Below, piece by piece: positions 34,274 to 43,993 of a stretch of DNA of 64,000 nucleotides (the stretch's first letter is position 1; each line of letters begins with the position of its first letter). Position numbers and translations under genes: made by a program. The stretch covers positions 62,001 through 126,000 of the forward strand of contig CAYZDJ010000006.1 of the NCBI GenBank assembly GCA_964477265.1. Reading direction: 5' to 3'. The DNA is from CAIVPM01 sp964477265 (GTDB taxonomy: Bacteria; Bacteroidota; Bacteroidia; Chitinophagales; Chitinophagaceae). The notes under the pieces were generated by a model. It made no database searches and was not told where the DNA came from. It saw nothing but the letters and a program-made list of their open reading frames with translations.

Positions 34274-36217
34274 TTAGTCTGGTCTGTTGCCGTCTAAAAA
34301 GGAATTCTTTGTAGATAGTACAACTTCATTATTTGTATTTTTATCTACTGTAACACGGCTGTAATAACTTTCAACAGTGGTTAAGGCATTGCCATGCAAT
34401 TCCATTTTTTGTCTTATATAAGCTGGCACATTATCAAACTCATTTGCAGAGTCTGTTGAATTAATATTGAAAGACAGGTTTCTTAATTTTTGAATTCTTT
34501 CAATTGCCCTTTTCCTTTGCTGTTCTTCTTCACTTAAATCTTCTACCTCAAAGCTTGCAATAGGTTGTGGCGTTTCTTCTCTGGCTATTACTTCAAAAGC
34601 CAACTCTTTTGTTTCTTCTTCTTCTGCAGCCTGAAACACAGGTTCAGCAGTGGTTTCCTTAATATGCCATTCAAAAACATTTTCAGGTTTTTGTTCTTCA
34701 GTTACTTCATCAATTTTATTTTCAACAACATTATTGCTTGAATAAATATTTGAAGGTTTATTCATTAAGCTTGCAGGAATAGAAGGCGTTTCTACAACAC
34801 GCATCACATTAACACTTTCTTCAACAGTAGCAACTACAGATGGTATTTCTTCTTGCGAAACAACCTCAATTGTAGTTTCTTCAGCCATTACTTCTGTTCC
34901 AAAATATGGCGTTACAAAATTTTCCTGATTGCTCAATTCCAGCTCAAAAATTTCTGTTTCCTTAACATCCAATAAATCCTCTTTCAATGCATCAAAATCA
35001 GTAACAGAATAACTGTTAATATTCAATGGCTCATAACCAACAATATGTTCTTCAACTTGCTCAACAAGTTGTGGTTCATACAAATTTTTATCTTCAAAAA
35101 GAATTGATGTTTGTTGCATAGCAACTGGTGGTTGTTCTGCTACAACTTTTTTCTCTTCAACAACATTATTTGTAGTTGCACTATCAAGTGTTAAAACAAT
35201 TTTTTCTGGTGCTGGTTTGCTTTTGGCAATTGCTTCTTTGCTAAATGGATCTTTGTGATGAAACCCAGTAGCAATAATAGTTACACCAATTTTTTTGTCT
35301 AATGAATTATCAATACCCATACCTAAAATCACGTCTGTATTTTCTCCTGTTTGGCTACGCAAAAATTCATTAATCAAATCTATTTCATCCATAGTACATT
35401 CATAATCCCCCTCCGCACTATTAATGTTTATTAAAATCCATTTTGCACCTTTAATTTCATTGTCATTCAACAATGGAGAACTCAATGCTTCTTCAATTGC
35501 AACCTGAGCCCTGTCTTCTCCCTCAACAGCAGCACTGCCAAGTATAGCAACACCACCATTTTTCATTACTGTGCACACATCTGCAAAGTCAACTATAATA
35601 TGGCCTTTACTGTTTATAATATCAGTAATACATTTACTTGCAGTAGCCAACACATCATCAGCCTTACTAAATGCTTCCTTCATTTTTAAGTTGCCATATT
35701 GCATACGCAACTTATCATTATTAATTACAAGCAATGTATCTACGTGTGGTTTCAATGCTTCAATACCTTCTTTGGCTTGTTGCATTCTTCTTGGTCCTTC
35801 AAATGCAAAAGGTGTTGTAACTATACCTACAGTTAGGATACCAAGCTCTTTACAAATCTGTGCAACTATTGGTGCTCCTCCAGTTCCTGTGCCTCCACCC
35901 ATACCAGCAGTTATAAAAGCCATTCTTGTATTTACTTCTAAAATACTTTTTATTTCCTGTAAGCTTTCTTCAGTTGCAATCTTTCCAACTTCAGGATTAG
36001 CACCAGCACCCAAACCATGTGTTGATGCAGGTCCTAGTTGAATTTTATTTAAAACTGGAGATTGCTCAATTGCCTTAGCATCGGTATTACACACAACAAA
36101 ATCTACACCCTCAATATTTTGAGAATACATATAATTTACAGCGTTGCTGCCGCCACCACCAATGCCAAATACTTTGATAATTGATGATTTTTGTTTTGGT
36201 AAATCAAAATGGATCAT
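34274..36217 (-). CDS. ftsZ: cell division protein FtsZ
   Basis: Tubulin-like GTPase forming the Z ring. It is 647 residues, far longer than E. coli FtsZ because of an acidic, Glu/Val-rich C-terminal extension (about residues 330-600). The GTP-binding signature is GGGTGTG (107-113), and the N-terminal GIGGGGSNAVNYM is intact. In the T7 synergy loop the sequence is IVDFADVCTVM: both catalytic aspartates are kept, but the usual Asn (NxDxxD) is Ile. A candidate conserved C-terminal peptide (NVPAYIRQKM) lies about 45 residues before the end rather than at the tail. Last gene of the cluster, after ftsA. Confidence 0.97.
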   Translation of the reverse strand: MIHFDLPKQKSSIIKVFGIGGGGSNAVNYMYSQNIEGVDFVVCNTDAKAIEQSPVLNKIQLGPASTHGLGAGANPEVGKIATEESLQEIKSILEVNTRMAFITAGMGGGTGTGGAPIVAQICKELGILTVGIVTTPFAFEGPRRMQQAKEGIEALKPHVDTLLVINNDKLRMQYGNLKMKEAFSKADDVLATASKCITDIINSKGHIIVDFADVCTVMKNGGVAILGSAAVEGEDRAQVAIEEALSSPLLNDNEIKGAKWILININSAEGDYECTMDEIDLINEFLRSQTGENTDVILGMGIDNSLDKKIGVTIIATGFHHKDPFSKEAIAKSKPAPEKIVLTLDSATTNNVVEEKKVVAEQPPVAMQQTSILFEDKNLYEPQLVEQVEEHIVGYEPLNINSYSVTDFDALKEDLLDVKETEIFELELSNQENFVTPYFGTEVMAEETTIEVVSQEEIPSVVATVEESVNVMRVVETPSIPASLMNKPSNIYSSNNVVENKIDEVTEEQKPENVFEWHIKETTAEPVFQAAEEEETKELAFEVIAREETPQPIASFEVEDLSEEEQQRKRAIERIQKLRNLSFNINSTDSANEFDNVPAYIRQKMELHGNALTTVESYYSRVTVDKNTNNEVVLSTKNSFLDGNRPD

Positions 36218-36225
36218 AGTTTTTC

Positions 36226-36298
36226 AATTAAAAATTAAAAATTGAAAATTAAAAATTTGTAAGCAGATTTAATACCTAATTACTAATTCCTAATTCCT
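36226..36298. repeat. AT-rich AATTAAAAATT repeat in the ftsA-ftsZ gap
   Basis: Tandem AAAAATTAAAAATTGAAAATT words followed by CTAATTACTAATTCCTAATT, filling the 88-base gap between ftsA and ftsZ. Simple AT repeat of the AATTATTAATT family. Confidence 0.5.
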
Positions 36299-36305
36299 CA
36301 GTACA

Positions 36306-37688
36306 TTATATTGCTTTATCTTCTTCCTCTTTAAACAATTCAATAAGCGTGTGTTTCATCTTATCAAAAATGCTCATTTTATTTTTTCTTTTTGCAACAT
36401 CAACAACTTCAGTGGTAGCAATGGTTTCAGCTACTGGTGGTGCTTCTGCTGTTACTGCTTCTTTAAACTCTTTAGGAACAATTACTTTTTTATATTGCTC
36501 TGTAAATTCCTTGTATTGTTTTTCGTAATCGTTATATCCTTTTAATATTAAACCTAAGCAAGTGCTATACATAGGTTTCTTTAATTCATCAATATGGTTA
36601 GGTGCAAGGTGTTCTGTTGGCAAGCCAATACGTGCATTTAAACCTGTTGCATATTCTGTTAACTGAATTAAGTGTTTAAGCTGTGAGCCCCCACCAGTAA
36701 GGATTACACCACCATTAAGGTTTTTATTGTCTAAACCTACAACCTTTAAATTATACACAACAAAGTCAAGTATTTCCTGCATTCTTGCTTGTATAATCTG
36801 GCTTAAGTTTTTAACACTAATTTCTTTTGCAGCCATACCACGCAAACCTGGAATAGTTATATAAGCATTTGCATTTGCTTGGTCTGCCAAGGCACTACCA
36901 AACTGAACTTTCATTGCTTCTGCCTGTGTTTTTAAAACACCTAAGCCTTGCTTAATATCATTTGTAATATTTTCTCCTCCAAAAGGAATTACAGCAGTAT
37001 GCTTTAATATGCCATCATGAAACACAGCAATATCGCTGGTTCCACCACCAATATCCAAAATCACCACACCAGCCTCAAGGTCAATATCACTCATTACGGC
37101 ACCAGCACTTGCAAGTGGTTGTAGCACCAAATCTTTTGTGGTTAACCCACTTTTATTTACTGCCCTGTTTATATTTCTTATTGCATTTTTATCACCAGTA
37201 ATAATGTGAAAATTCGCACCAACTTTTACTCCATTATATCCAACTGGGTCTTTAATATTTAAAATATTGTCTACCTGAAAATCCTGTGGAATCACATCAA
37301 TAATCTGGTCGCCTGCCGGTATAAATGTTTTGCGTTGGTTCTCAATCAGCACATCAATTTCGCTTGCCTGAATTTCAATTTCAGCATCTTGCCTCACAAT
37401 ATCTCCACGTGTTTGCAAGCTTTTGATATGATGGCCAGCAATACCAATATACACTTCACTTATTTCTAAATCTGGATTGCTTTTATAGCAATTTATCAAA
37501 GCTTCGTTAATAGCTTTAACAGTAAGTTCAATATTCAATACCTGACCATGTTGCACACCATTGCTGTTAGCTCTTCCAAAGCCAAGAATCTCTAATTTTC
37601 CATGCTCATTTTTTCTTCCTGCAATTGCAGCAATTTTGGTTGTACCAATGTCTAATCCTACAATAATGGGTGCTTCAATGTTGTTCAT
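36306..37688 (-). CDS. ftsA: cell division protein FtsA
   Basis: Actin-like ATPase tethering FtsZ to the membrane and recruiting later division proteins. It is 460 residues. It opens IVGLDIGTTKIAAIAG (phosphate 1 motif), and GVVILDIGGGTSDIAVFHDG (phosphate 2) and GVILTGGGSQLKHL (adenosine) follow. The SHS2/1C domain includes VYIGIAGHHIKS. The C-terminus (MSIFDKMKHTLIELFKEEE) is an amphipathic membrane-targeting helix. A 196-base gap separates it from ftsQ and may hold a promoter. Confidence 0.96.
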   Translation of the reverse strand: MNNIEAPIIVGLDIGTTKIAAIAGRKNEHGKLEILGFGRANSNGVQHGQVLNIELTVKAINEALINCYKSNPDLEISEVYIGIAGHHIKSLQTRGDIVRQDAEIEIQASEIDVLIENQRKTFIPAGDQIIDVIPQDFQVDNILNIKDPVGYNGVKVGANFHIITGDKNAIRNINRAVNKSGLTTKDLVLQPLASAGAVMSDIDLEAGVVILDIGGGTSDIAVFHDGILKHTAVIPFGGENITNDIKQGLGVLKTQAEAMKVQFGSALADQANANAYITIPGLRGMAAKEISVKNLSQIIQARMQEILDFVVYNLKVVGLDNKNLNGGVILTGGGSQLKHLIQLTEYATGLNARIGLPTEHLAPNHIDELKKPMYSTCLGLILKGYNDYEKQYKEFTEQYKKVIVPKEFKEAVTAEAPPVAETIATTEVVDVAKRKNKMSIFDKMKHTLIELFKEEEDKAI

Positions 37689-37794
37689 ACTTTAGTCTTT
37701 GTTTATTTCAATAATGCGTTTTACAATAAAAACACATACCATTAATTAAGTGATAACGATTTTTTTTATCTTTTATTTCATCAAATCGAATGTT

Positions 37795-37878
37795 TTATTT
37801 TTGTTGTCCAGGCTGTACTACTACTATGTTGCAATAGTGGCGTTGGCACCATTCAACTTTTACAATTCTATTTGTCAT
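37795..37878 (-). CDS. possible 27-residue ORF between ftsQ and ftsA
   Basis: ATG at 37876-37878, 6 bases after the ftsQ stop, encoding MTNRIVKVEWCQRHYCNIVV and VQPGQQK, stop at 37795-37797. The stretch is less AT-rich than the rest of the gap. It could be chance; no family is recognised. Confidence 0.2.
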   Translation of the reverse strand: MTNRIVKVEWCQRHYCNIVVVQPGQQK

Positions 37879-37884
37879 TTTGGT

Positions 37885-38733
37885 CTATCTTCCTATACTA
37901 TCATTTATTAAAGTACTATCCCTCAAAAGCAGTGCTGTACTATCTTGCATTAAATTTCTTACTGATGTTCCTCGCCTTGTTGCAACTATCTGATTTTTAA
38001 ATCTTACATCCACTGTTTCATAAGCATCTATTCCATTTTGCAACCAGGCTTTTGTATAAAAAGTATAAAGCCTTTCAAATTTTTCTTTCAAACTTTCTGC
38101 ATTGCCAAGTAGTATTATGTGATTACCAATAGTTGGCACCAATTCAAATTTGCCTGTATTGGTAATATTCACTTGTGCTATCTGTGCGTTCCAAAAGCTG
38201 TCGGCATAAATAAAATTGCTGATTGCCTTTACATCTTTCAACACTAAACTATCTACACGAGCCAATACTTCATTACTGCTTGGAAAGTCAGTAACAACAA
38301 GCACTCTAGCACTTGCATTATTCTTTATTGGCAGCCTCACAGCATTTTCATCTAAATAATGTGAAACGCCATCTACACAAAACAACCTTGCAATAGGCTG
38401 TCGCTGCTTTATATCAACATGCAGTGTTGCATTGTTATCAAAATACAGTTCGGCATTCTTTATCCATACATTTTTTTGTAAGGCATTTTCCAGGTTGGCA
38501 ATGTCAATGCTGTTCACTTTCTTTTCCTTTATATCTCCATTGCTGTTAATAATTTCGTTTACCTCTTTTTGTGTTACAAAAAATATTTGATTACTCGCAG
38601 TAATATCAATTTTACTACCAGCACATAAACCATTTTTCCTTTTTTGAGATGCAGCTACAAACAGCACTAAAACACTTAGTGCAGCAAACAGCCAAAGCCC
38701 AAGAATGATTTTATTTTTTAATTCAACTTTCAA
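37885..38733 (-). CDS. ftsQ: cell division protein FtsQ-like
   Basis: Bitopic membrane protein of the divisome, 282 residues. A short cytoplasmic start is followed by one TM helix (IILGLWLFAALSVLVLFVAA) and a POTRA-like periplasmic domain (FVTQKEVNEIINSNGD, VWIKNAELYFDNNATLHVDI, QRQPIARLFCVDG). Sequence conservation is low, as usual; the position between murC and ftsA and the topology support the call. Confidence 0.88.
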   Translation of the reverse strand: MKVELKNKIILGLWLFAALSVLVLFVAASQKRKNGLCAGSKIDITASNQIFFVTQKEVNEIINSNGDIKEKKVNSIDIANLENALQKNVWIKNAELYFDNNATLHVDIKQRQPIARLFCVDGVSHYLDENAVRLPIKNNASARVLVVTDFPSSNEVLARVDSLVLKDVKAISNFIYADSFWNAQIAQVNITNTGKFELVPTIGNHIILLGNAESLKEKFERLYTFYTKAWLQNGIDAYETVDVRFKNQIVATRRGTSVRNLMQDSTALLLRDSTLINDSIGR

Positions 38734-38749
38734 GTATTTTTTATTATGA

Positions 38750-40099
38750 CTATTGACTTAATGATTCTTTGACTTTATTAACCAATACATCAATATCGCC
38801 TGCACCTGCCATTACTATTAGCTTTGGTTTATTTTGACTAACATAGTCAAGCATATTTTCTTTACTTAACACTTGCTTATTTTCCAAATTCATTCTATGC
38901 AAAATCATTTCACTGTTAACATCCTCAATTGGCAATTCTCTTGCAGGATAAATAGGCAACAAAATCACTTCATCAGCCATATCTAGACTTTCGGCAAACC
39001 CATTTGCAAAATCCCTTGTTCTTGTATATAAATGTGGTTGAAAAATAAGTGTCAGTTTTTCATTTGGATAAATGCTACGAACACCTGTTATCAGGGCTTT
39101 CAACTCATCTGGATGATGAGCATAATCATCAACTAAAACATGTTCATCATTTTTTACAATGTATTCAAACCTTCTTTTAACACCTTTAAAGTTTGCCAAT
39201 GCAACTTTTATTTTATCATCATCAATTTTTAAATATTTGGCTACACCTATTGCTGCCAAAGCGTTTTCAATATTGTGCAAGCCACCCATATTCAATACAA
39301 CATCTTTAATTGTCCAATAATCATTAACAACATCAAAATGATACGACCCATTAATGACTTGCAAATTTTTGACATGAATATTGGCGTTGCTATCGCTCAC
39401 ACTATATGTACACAAATCAGGCGTGGTAAATTTTTCTCTTATATGCAAACCGTGTTTTAAAATTAAACAACCACCATCCTTTATTTTTTGAGAGAATTCT
39501 ACAAAGGCATTTTCAACTTCTTCGGCAGTTCCATAAATATCTAAATGGTCAGCATCAACAGCAGTTATTATAGCAATATTTGGCGATAATTTTAAAAAAC
39601 TTCTGTCATATTCATCTGCCTCCACAACAACATTATTTTCTTTACTACTCCAAAAATTGGTATTATAGTTAGCAGCAATGCCACCTAAAAAAGCATTGCA
39701 TCCAAAACCTGTATCTCTTAGCAAATGCCCAATAATAGTGCTAGTTGTAGTTTTGCCATGTGTGCCTGCTACGCAAATGTTGAAAGAGTTTTCTGTAATG
39801 ATTTTTAAGACATCGCTACGCTTATAAACTTTATAATTATTACTAATGTAGTAATTTAATTCAGTATGTTCTTTTGGAATAGCAGGTGTGTAAACAACAA
39901 AATCAACTTGTTTTGGAATAAGCTCTACATTATCTTCATAATGAGTTTCAACACCTTCTTGTTGAAGCTGTTTTGTTAATGTTGTTTCTGTTTTATCATA
40001 GCCCGAAACCCTTACGCCTTGTGAATTGTAGTAACGAGCAATAGCACTCATTCCAATGCCACCAATACCAATAAAATATATGTTGTTTGGTTTTGTCAT
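38750..40099 (-). CDS. murC: UDP-N-acetylmuramate--L-alanine ligase
   Basis: Adds L-alanine to UDP-MurNAc. It is 449 residues. It opens with the UDP-binding FIGIGGIGMSAIARYYNSQG. The ATP-binding P-loop is VAGTHGKTTTSTIIGHLL, NNVVVEADEYDRSFLKLSP and AVDADHLDIYGT follow, and DDYAHHPDELKALI is the C-terminal signature of Mur ligases. Its ATG directly follows the murG stop (TAA ATG), indicating translational coupling. Confidence 0.97.
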   Translation of the reverse strand: MTKPNNIYFIGIGGIGMSAIARYYNSQGVRVSGYDKTETTLTKQLQQEGVETHYEDNVELIPKQVDFVVYTPAIPKEHTELNYYISNNYKVYKRSDVLKIITENSFNICVAGTHGKTTTSTIIGHLLRDTGFGCNAFLGGIAANYNTNFWSSKENNVVVEADEYDRSFLKLSPNIAIITAVDADHLDIYGTAEEVENAFVEFSQKIKDGGCLILKHGLHIREKFTTPDLCTYSVSDSNANIHVKNLQVINGSYHFDVVNDYWTIKDVVLNMGGLHNIENALAAIGVAKYLKIDDDKIKVALANFKGVKRRFEYIVKNDEHVLVDDYAHHPDELKALITGVRSIYPNEKLTLIFQPHLYTRTRDFANGFAESLDMADEVILLPIYPARELPIEDVNSEMILHRMNLENKQVLSKENMLDYVSQNKPKLIVMAGAGDIDVLVNKVKESLSQ

Positions 40100-41221
40100 T
40101 TATAATTCAACATTTAAAATAATTTCTTTAGCAATTACCTCATCTGCATTAACTATAGCAAATTTTGCTATTGCATCTTGCATGGTTTGTTGTGCAGCTT
40201 TATTATTTGTTAATGCAATAGTGGTATTTACTAAATCCATTTTTGCATTTTCATCTTTTATTAAAATAGCAGCATTTTTATTTACCAAACTTTGTGCATT
40301 CGCTGTTTGATGATCTTCTGCAGCAAAGGGAAAAGGCACAAACACAACAGGTTTTTTAACAACACATAACTCAGCAACACTCATTGCACCACTCCTGCTA
40401 ATTACAACATCAGCAGCAGTGTAAGCCATTTCCATTTTTTCAATAAAAGCATTTACCCAAATTCCTTTTTTATCTTTTGCAATAGCAATAAACTGTTCAG
40501 CAGTTGTTTTACCAGTTTGCCAAATCAGTTGAATATCATTGCTTATAAAATCGCTCAAATCTTTTGCTATGGCTTCATTGATTGATTTTGCACCCAAGCT
40601 TCCACCAACTACTAACACTGTTTTTTTATTGTTATCCAAATTAAAAAAATGAATTGCATCTTCCCTACTCACATTACCCTCAACAATAGTTTTTCTTACA
40701 GGATTACCTGTTACAACTATTTTACTTTTAGGAAAAAACTTTTCCATTCCATCACTTGCAACAAAAATTTTTGTTGCATTTTTGCTAAGCATTATATTGC
40801 TTTTACCAGCAAACGAATTGCTTTCGTGTATAAAAGTTTTTATGCCTTTTGATTGACAGTATTTCAACACTGGAAAACTTGAATAACCACCAACACCAAT
40901 AGCAGCAGTGGGTTTAAACTCGTTTACTATTTTTCTTACCTGCCAAAAACTTTTAATCAATTTAAATGGCAATGAAACATTTTTTAATAAAGAGTTTCTG
41001 TTAAACCCAGCAATATCAAGCCCTTTAATGCTGTAGCCAGCTTGTGGCACTTTCTCCATTTCCATTTTTCCTTTTGCACCTACAAATAAAATTTGTGCAT
41101 CAGGTTGCATTTTTTTTATAGCATTGGCAATAGCTATTGCAGGAAAAATATGACCACCCGTGCCACCACCAGCAATTAAAAATCGCAATGAAGAATTTGA
41201 TATGTTATTATTATTATTCAA
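40100..41221 (-). CDS. murG: UDP-GlcNAc:lipid I N-acetylglucosamine transferase
   Basis: Makes lipid II at the inner face of the membrane. It is 373 residues, a GT-B fold. The first glycine loop is IAGGGTGGHIFPAIAIANAI, GVGGYSSFPVLKYC is the second conserved motif, VVGGSLGAKSINEAIAK opens the second domain, and VISRSGAMSVAELCVVKKP contains donor-binding residues. Lies between ftsW and murC; 15 bases after ftsW. Confidence 0.97.
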   Translation of the reverse strand: MNNNNNISNSSLRFLIAGGGTGGHIFPAIAIANAIKKMQPDAQILFVGAKGKMEMEKVPQAGYSIKGLDIAGFNRNSLLKNVSLPFKLIKSFWQVRKIVNEFKPTAAIGVGGYSSFPVLKYCQSKGIKTFIHESNSFAGKSNIMLSKNATKIFVASDGMEKFFPKSKIVVTGNPVRKTIVEGNVSREDAIHFFNLDNNKKTVLVVGGSLGAKSINEAIAKDLSDFISNDIQLIWQTGKTTAEQFIAIAKDKKGIWVNAFIEKMEMAYTAADVVISRSGAMSVAELCVVKKPVVFVPFPFAAEDHQTANAQSLVNKNAAILIKDENAKMDLVNTTIALTNNKAAQQTMQDAIAKFAIVNADEVIAKEIILNVEL

Positions 41222-41236
41222 AAAATAGTATGAAAT

Positions 41237-42514
41237 TTATTGGGTTGCTATAGCAGTTGTATTTTGTTCTTTTCCCTCAAGCTGCTCTACATTTCTTGCA
41301 ACACTTAAAATAATTCCAATGCTTACACAAGTAAATAAATATGAGCTGCCACCCATGCTAACCAAAGGAAGCGTAACGCCTGTAACTGGCACTATACCTA
41401 CACTTACAGCCATATTTGCCAACGCTTGTATCACTAAAGTAAAACTTAATCCCAATGCCAGAAAAGCACCAAAGGCATAAGGAAATTTTCTATAAATACG
41501 AATACACCGATATAAAAAAAGTAAATAAATAAATAAGATAAACGCTGCACCCAACAAGCCATACTCTTCAATAATTATTGCATAAATAAAATCATTATAT
41601 GCTTGTGGCAAATAATTACTGGCTGTGCTATTACCAGGACCAACACCAAATAAAACACTTCCGTTTGCAATGGCAATATTGGCTTGCTGTCGTTGGTAAG
41701 GCGTATTATCTTGCGAAGCATAAACAAAATCCTGGACACGCTTAACCCAGGTTCCAAAACGCCCAAATGACTTTATTTTTTCAGCAACTGCAGGTTTATC
41801 TGTATCTGCCTGGTTGCCATTATAAGTTACCACTGCAACACCAATTATTAATGCAATTGGTATTAACGCAACTAATATTGTTAATAGTATATGCTTAAAA
41901 TTCACCCTTCCAATATACATTATTAGTAATGCTGTAAGCCCTGTTAGCAAAGCGTTTGAAAGGTTTGCAGGCATAATGCAAACGCAAATAACAGCAACAG
42001 GAATAATGGCAGGTAAGTATCCTTTTTTAAAGTCTTTGATTACTTCCTGCTTTTTGCTTAGTACCCTTGCCAAGAACATAAACAAGGCTAAACGAGCAAA
42101 GTCGCTGGTTTGAATAGTAAGTTTGATAATTGGTATTTGTAACCACCTGCTACCTTCATTAATTTTTGCACCAAAAAGTAAAGTATAAATTAATAAAGGT
42201 GGGGCTATGATGATTAAATACTTTGATAACCTCGAAAAAAAAGAATAATTAACCTGGTGTACAAAATATATTGCAAGTAAACCTACAATTGAAAATGCAA
42301 GTTGCTTAAACAAGAAGAATTCGGTGTTGCCATGATATTTTTTATAAGCTAAAGAACCTGTTGCACTATATACTACAAGAATAGATATAAGTGATAAAAG
42401 GATGACAATCCCCCAAATGAATTTATCTCCTTTGGCTCTTGCCAAAAGTGCATTACCACTGTCTTTCAACTGTGGCAATTCGCTAAACATTATATCTGAG
42501 GTACGTTTAAACAT
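41237..42514 (-). CDS. ftsW: FtsW-type SEDS peptidoglycan polymerase
   Basis: Septal glycan polymerase working with the penicillin-binding protein encoded in the same cluster. It is 425 residues with about ten TM helices. Conserved SEDS segments are LISILVVYSATGSLAY, GARINEGSRWLQIP-like AKINEGSRWLQIPIIKLTIQ, and VTGVTLPLVSMGGSSYLFT near the C-terminus. The catalytic-type Asp lies in the DFIYAIIIEEYGLLGAAF loop region. A second ATG eight codons in (42490) is also possible. murG follows closely. Confidence 0.95.
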   Translation of the reverse strand: MFKRTSDIMFSELPQLKDSGNALLARAKGDKFIWGIVILLSLISILVVYSATGSLAYKKYHGNTEFFLFKQLAFSIVGLLAIYFVHQVNYSFFSRLSKYLIIIAPPLLIYTLLFGAKINEGSRWLQIPIIKLTIQTSDFARLALFMFLARVLSKKQEVIKDFKKGYLPAIIPVAVICVCIMPANLSNALLTGLTALLIMYIGRVNFKHILLTILVALIPIALIIGVAVVTYNGNQADTDKPAVAEKIKSFGRFGTWVKRVQDFVYASQDNTPYQRQQANIAIANGSVLFGVGPGNSTASNYLPQAYNDFIYAIIIEEYGLLGAAFILFIYLLFLYRCIRIYRKFPYAFGAFLALGLSFTLVIQALANMAVSVGIVPVTGVTLPLVSMGGSSYLFTCVSIGIILSVARNVEQLEGKEQNTTAIATQ

Positions 42515-42585
42515 TCAAAATTTTATGGATACAATCTTCTCCATTATTTGTATAACAGAGTTTATATGAACAAATGAAACTGTTA

Positions 42586-43974
42586 CTACAATTCCAACAC
42601 AGCCTGCTTGAATTGCCTGCCTCTGTCTTCATAGTTTTTGAACAAATCAAAACTTGCACAAGCAGGACTCAACAAAACAGTATCTCCTTTTGCAGCCAAT
42701 TTAAAACAAGCATTCACACATTTAGTTGCACTATCCGTTTCAACAATTTTTGGAACAAGCTTTTTAAATGCTTCTTTAATTTTGGTATTATCTATACCAA
42801 GGCAAACAATGGCTTTAACCTTGTCTTTAACAAGCTCTGCAATTAAAGAATAATCATTGCCTTTGTCAGTGCCACCAAGCACAAGAACAGTAGGCTTTGT
42901 CATGCTTTCTAATGCATACCATGTGCTGTTGATATTAGTTGCCTTGCTGTCATTGATAAACTCAACACCACGAACACTGGCAACATGTTCCATTCGATGT
43001 TCAAGTCCTGCATAATCAGAAATTGCTTCACGAATTTTTTCTTTGCGAATACCAATGGTAGTCGCTGCAATGCTTGCTGCCATAGTGTTTTGCTGGTTGT
43101 GTTTACCTTTCAATGCAAAGTCGTAAATACTCATCGAAACTCTTTCTTCTTGAATTCTAAGCATCATTGTGTCGCCTTTAATGTGTCCTCCTTTTTTTAA
43201 ATCTTTGTTCATAGAGAATGGTAATTGTTGTGAATTAATGGGGTTTGTTAGTAAGTATTTTTGAATCACTTCATCATCGGCATTGTAAATAAAAAAATCA
43301 CTTTGCGTTTGATATTTTGCGATTTGGAATTTTGATTTTATATAATTTTCAAACTTGTAATCGTATCTGTCTAAATGGTCCTCTGTTATGTTTAATAACA
43401 CAGCAACATCTGGCCTGAAAGTTTGTATATCATCCAACTGAAAAGAGCTAATCTCTGCAACATAGTATTCACAAGGCTTTTCAGCAATTTGCCTTGCTAT
43501 ACTATAACCAATGTTTCCTACCAAAGCACAATCAAACCCTGCTGTTTTGCAGATATAGTACATTAAACTTGTTGTGGTGCTTTTTCCATTTGTACCAGTA
43601 ATACCAATTATTTTACTGTTTCCTTTATAACGATAAGCCAGCTCAAACTCACTGATAACAGGTATTCCAGCAGTCCTTATCTTTTTCATCATTTCATTTT
43701 TTTCAGGAATGCCTGGGCTTTTCATCACTTCATCAGCATTTAAAATTTTTGCTTCAGTATGCCCACCTTCTTCGAATGAAATATTGTTATCTGTTAGTTC
43801 TTTTTTATAATGTTCTTTAATTGTTCCAGCGTCACTTACAAACACATCATAACCCTTTTGCTTTGCAAGCAATGCAGAGCCAATACCGCTTTCGCCACTT
43901 CCAAGGATGCAAAGCCCCCCCACCCCCCGAAGGGGGGATTTTGTAACAGCTTGATTATTTTTTATACTCTCCAT
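42586..43974 (-). CDS. murD: UDP-MurNAc-L-alanine--D-glutamate ligase
   Basis: Adds D-glutamate to the peptidoglycan precursor. It is 462 residues from the ATG at 43972-43974 (a TTG at 43983 is less likely). The UDP-binding loop CILGSGESGIGSALLA is preceded by an unusual N-terminal extension, KSPLRGVGGL (about residues 12-21), encoded by a C/G-rich repeat. The P-loop is IIGITGTNGKSTTTSLM, NITEDHLDRYDYKFENY is the domain 2 motif and LSPACASFDLFKNYEDRG is the C-terminal signature. An inverted pair of C/G-rich repeats brackets the start codon (see findings). Confidence 0.96.
   Translation of the reverse strand: MESIKNNQAVTKSPLRGVGGLCILGSGESGIGSALLAKQKGYDVFVSDAGTIKEHYKKELTDNNISFEEGGHTEAKILNADEVMKSPGIPEKNEMMKKIRTAGIPVISEFELAYRYKGNSKIIGITGTNGKSTTTSLMYYICKTAGFDCALVGNIGYSIARQIAEKPCEYYVAEISSFQLDDIQTFRPDVAVLLNITEDHLDRYDYKFENYIKSKFQIAKYQTQSDFFIYNADDEVIQKYLLTNPINSQQLPFSMNKDLKKGGHIKGDTMMLRIQEERVSMSIYDFALKGKHNQQNTMAASIAATTIGIRKEKIREAISDYAGLEHRMEHVASVRGVEFINDSKATNINSTWYALESMTKPTVLVLGGTDKGNDYSLIAELVKDKVKAIVCLGIDNTKIKEAFKKLVPKIVETDSATKCVNACFKLAAKGDTVLLSPACASFDLFKNYEDRGRQFKQAVLEL
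43911..43940. repeat. C/G-rich repeat inside murD N-terminal codons
   Basis: On the murD strand it reads CCCCCCTTCGGGGGG followed by TGGGGGGGCTTT. The first part is a 5-bp C/G stem closed by a cUUCGg tetraloop in RNA. Inverted partner at 43994-44019. Confidence 0.8.
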
Positions 43975-43993
43975 TTTGCACAATATTTTTTAT

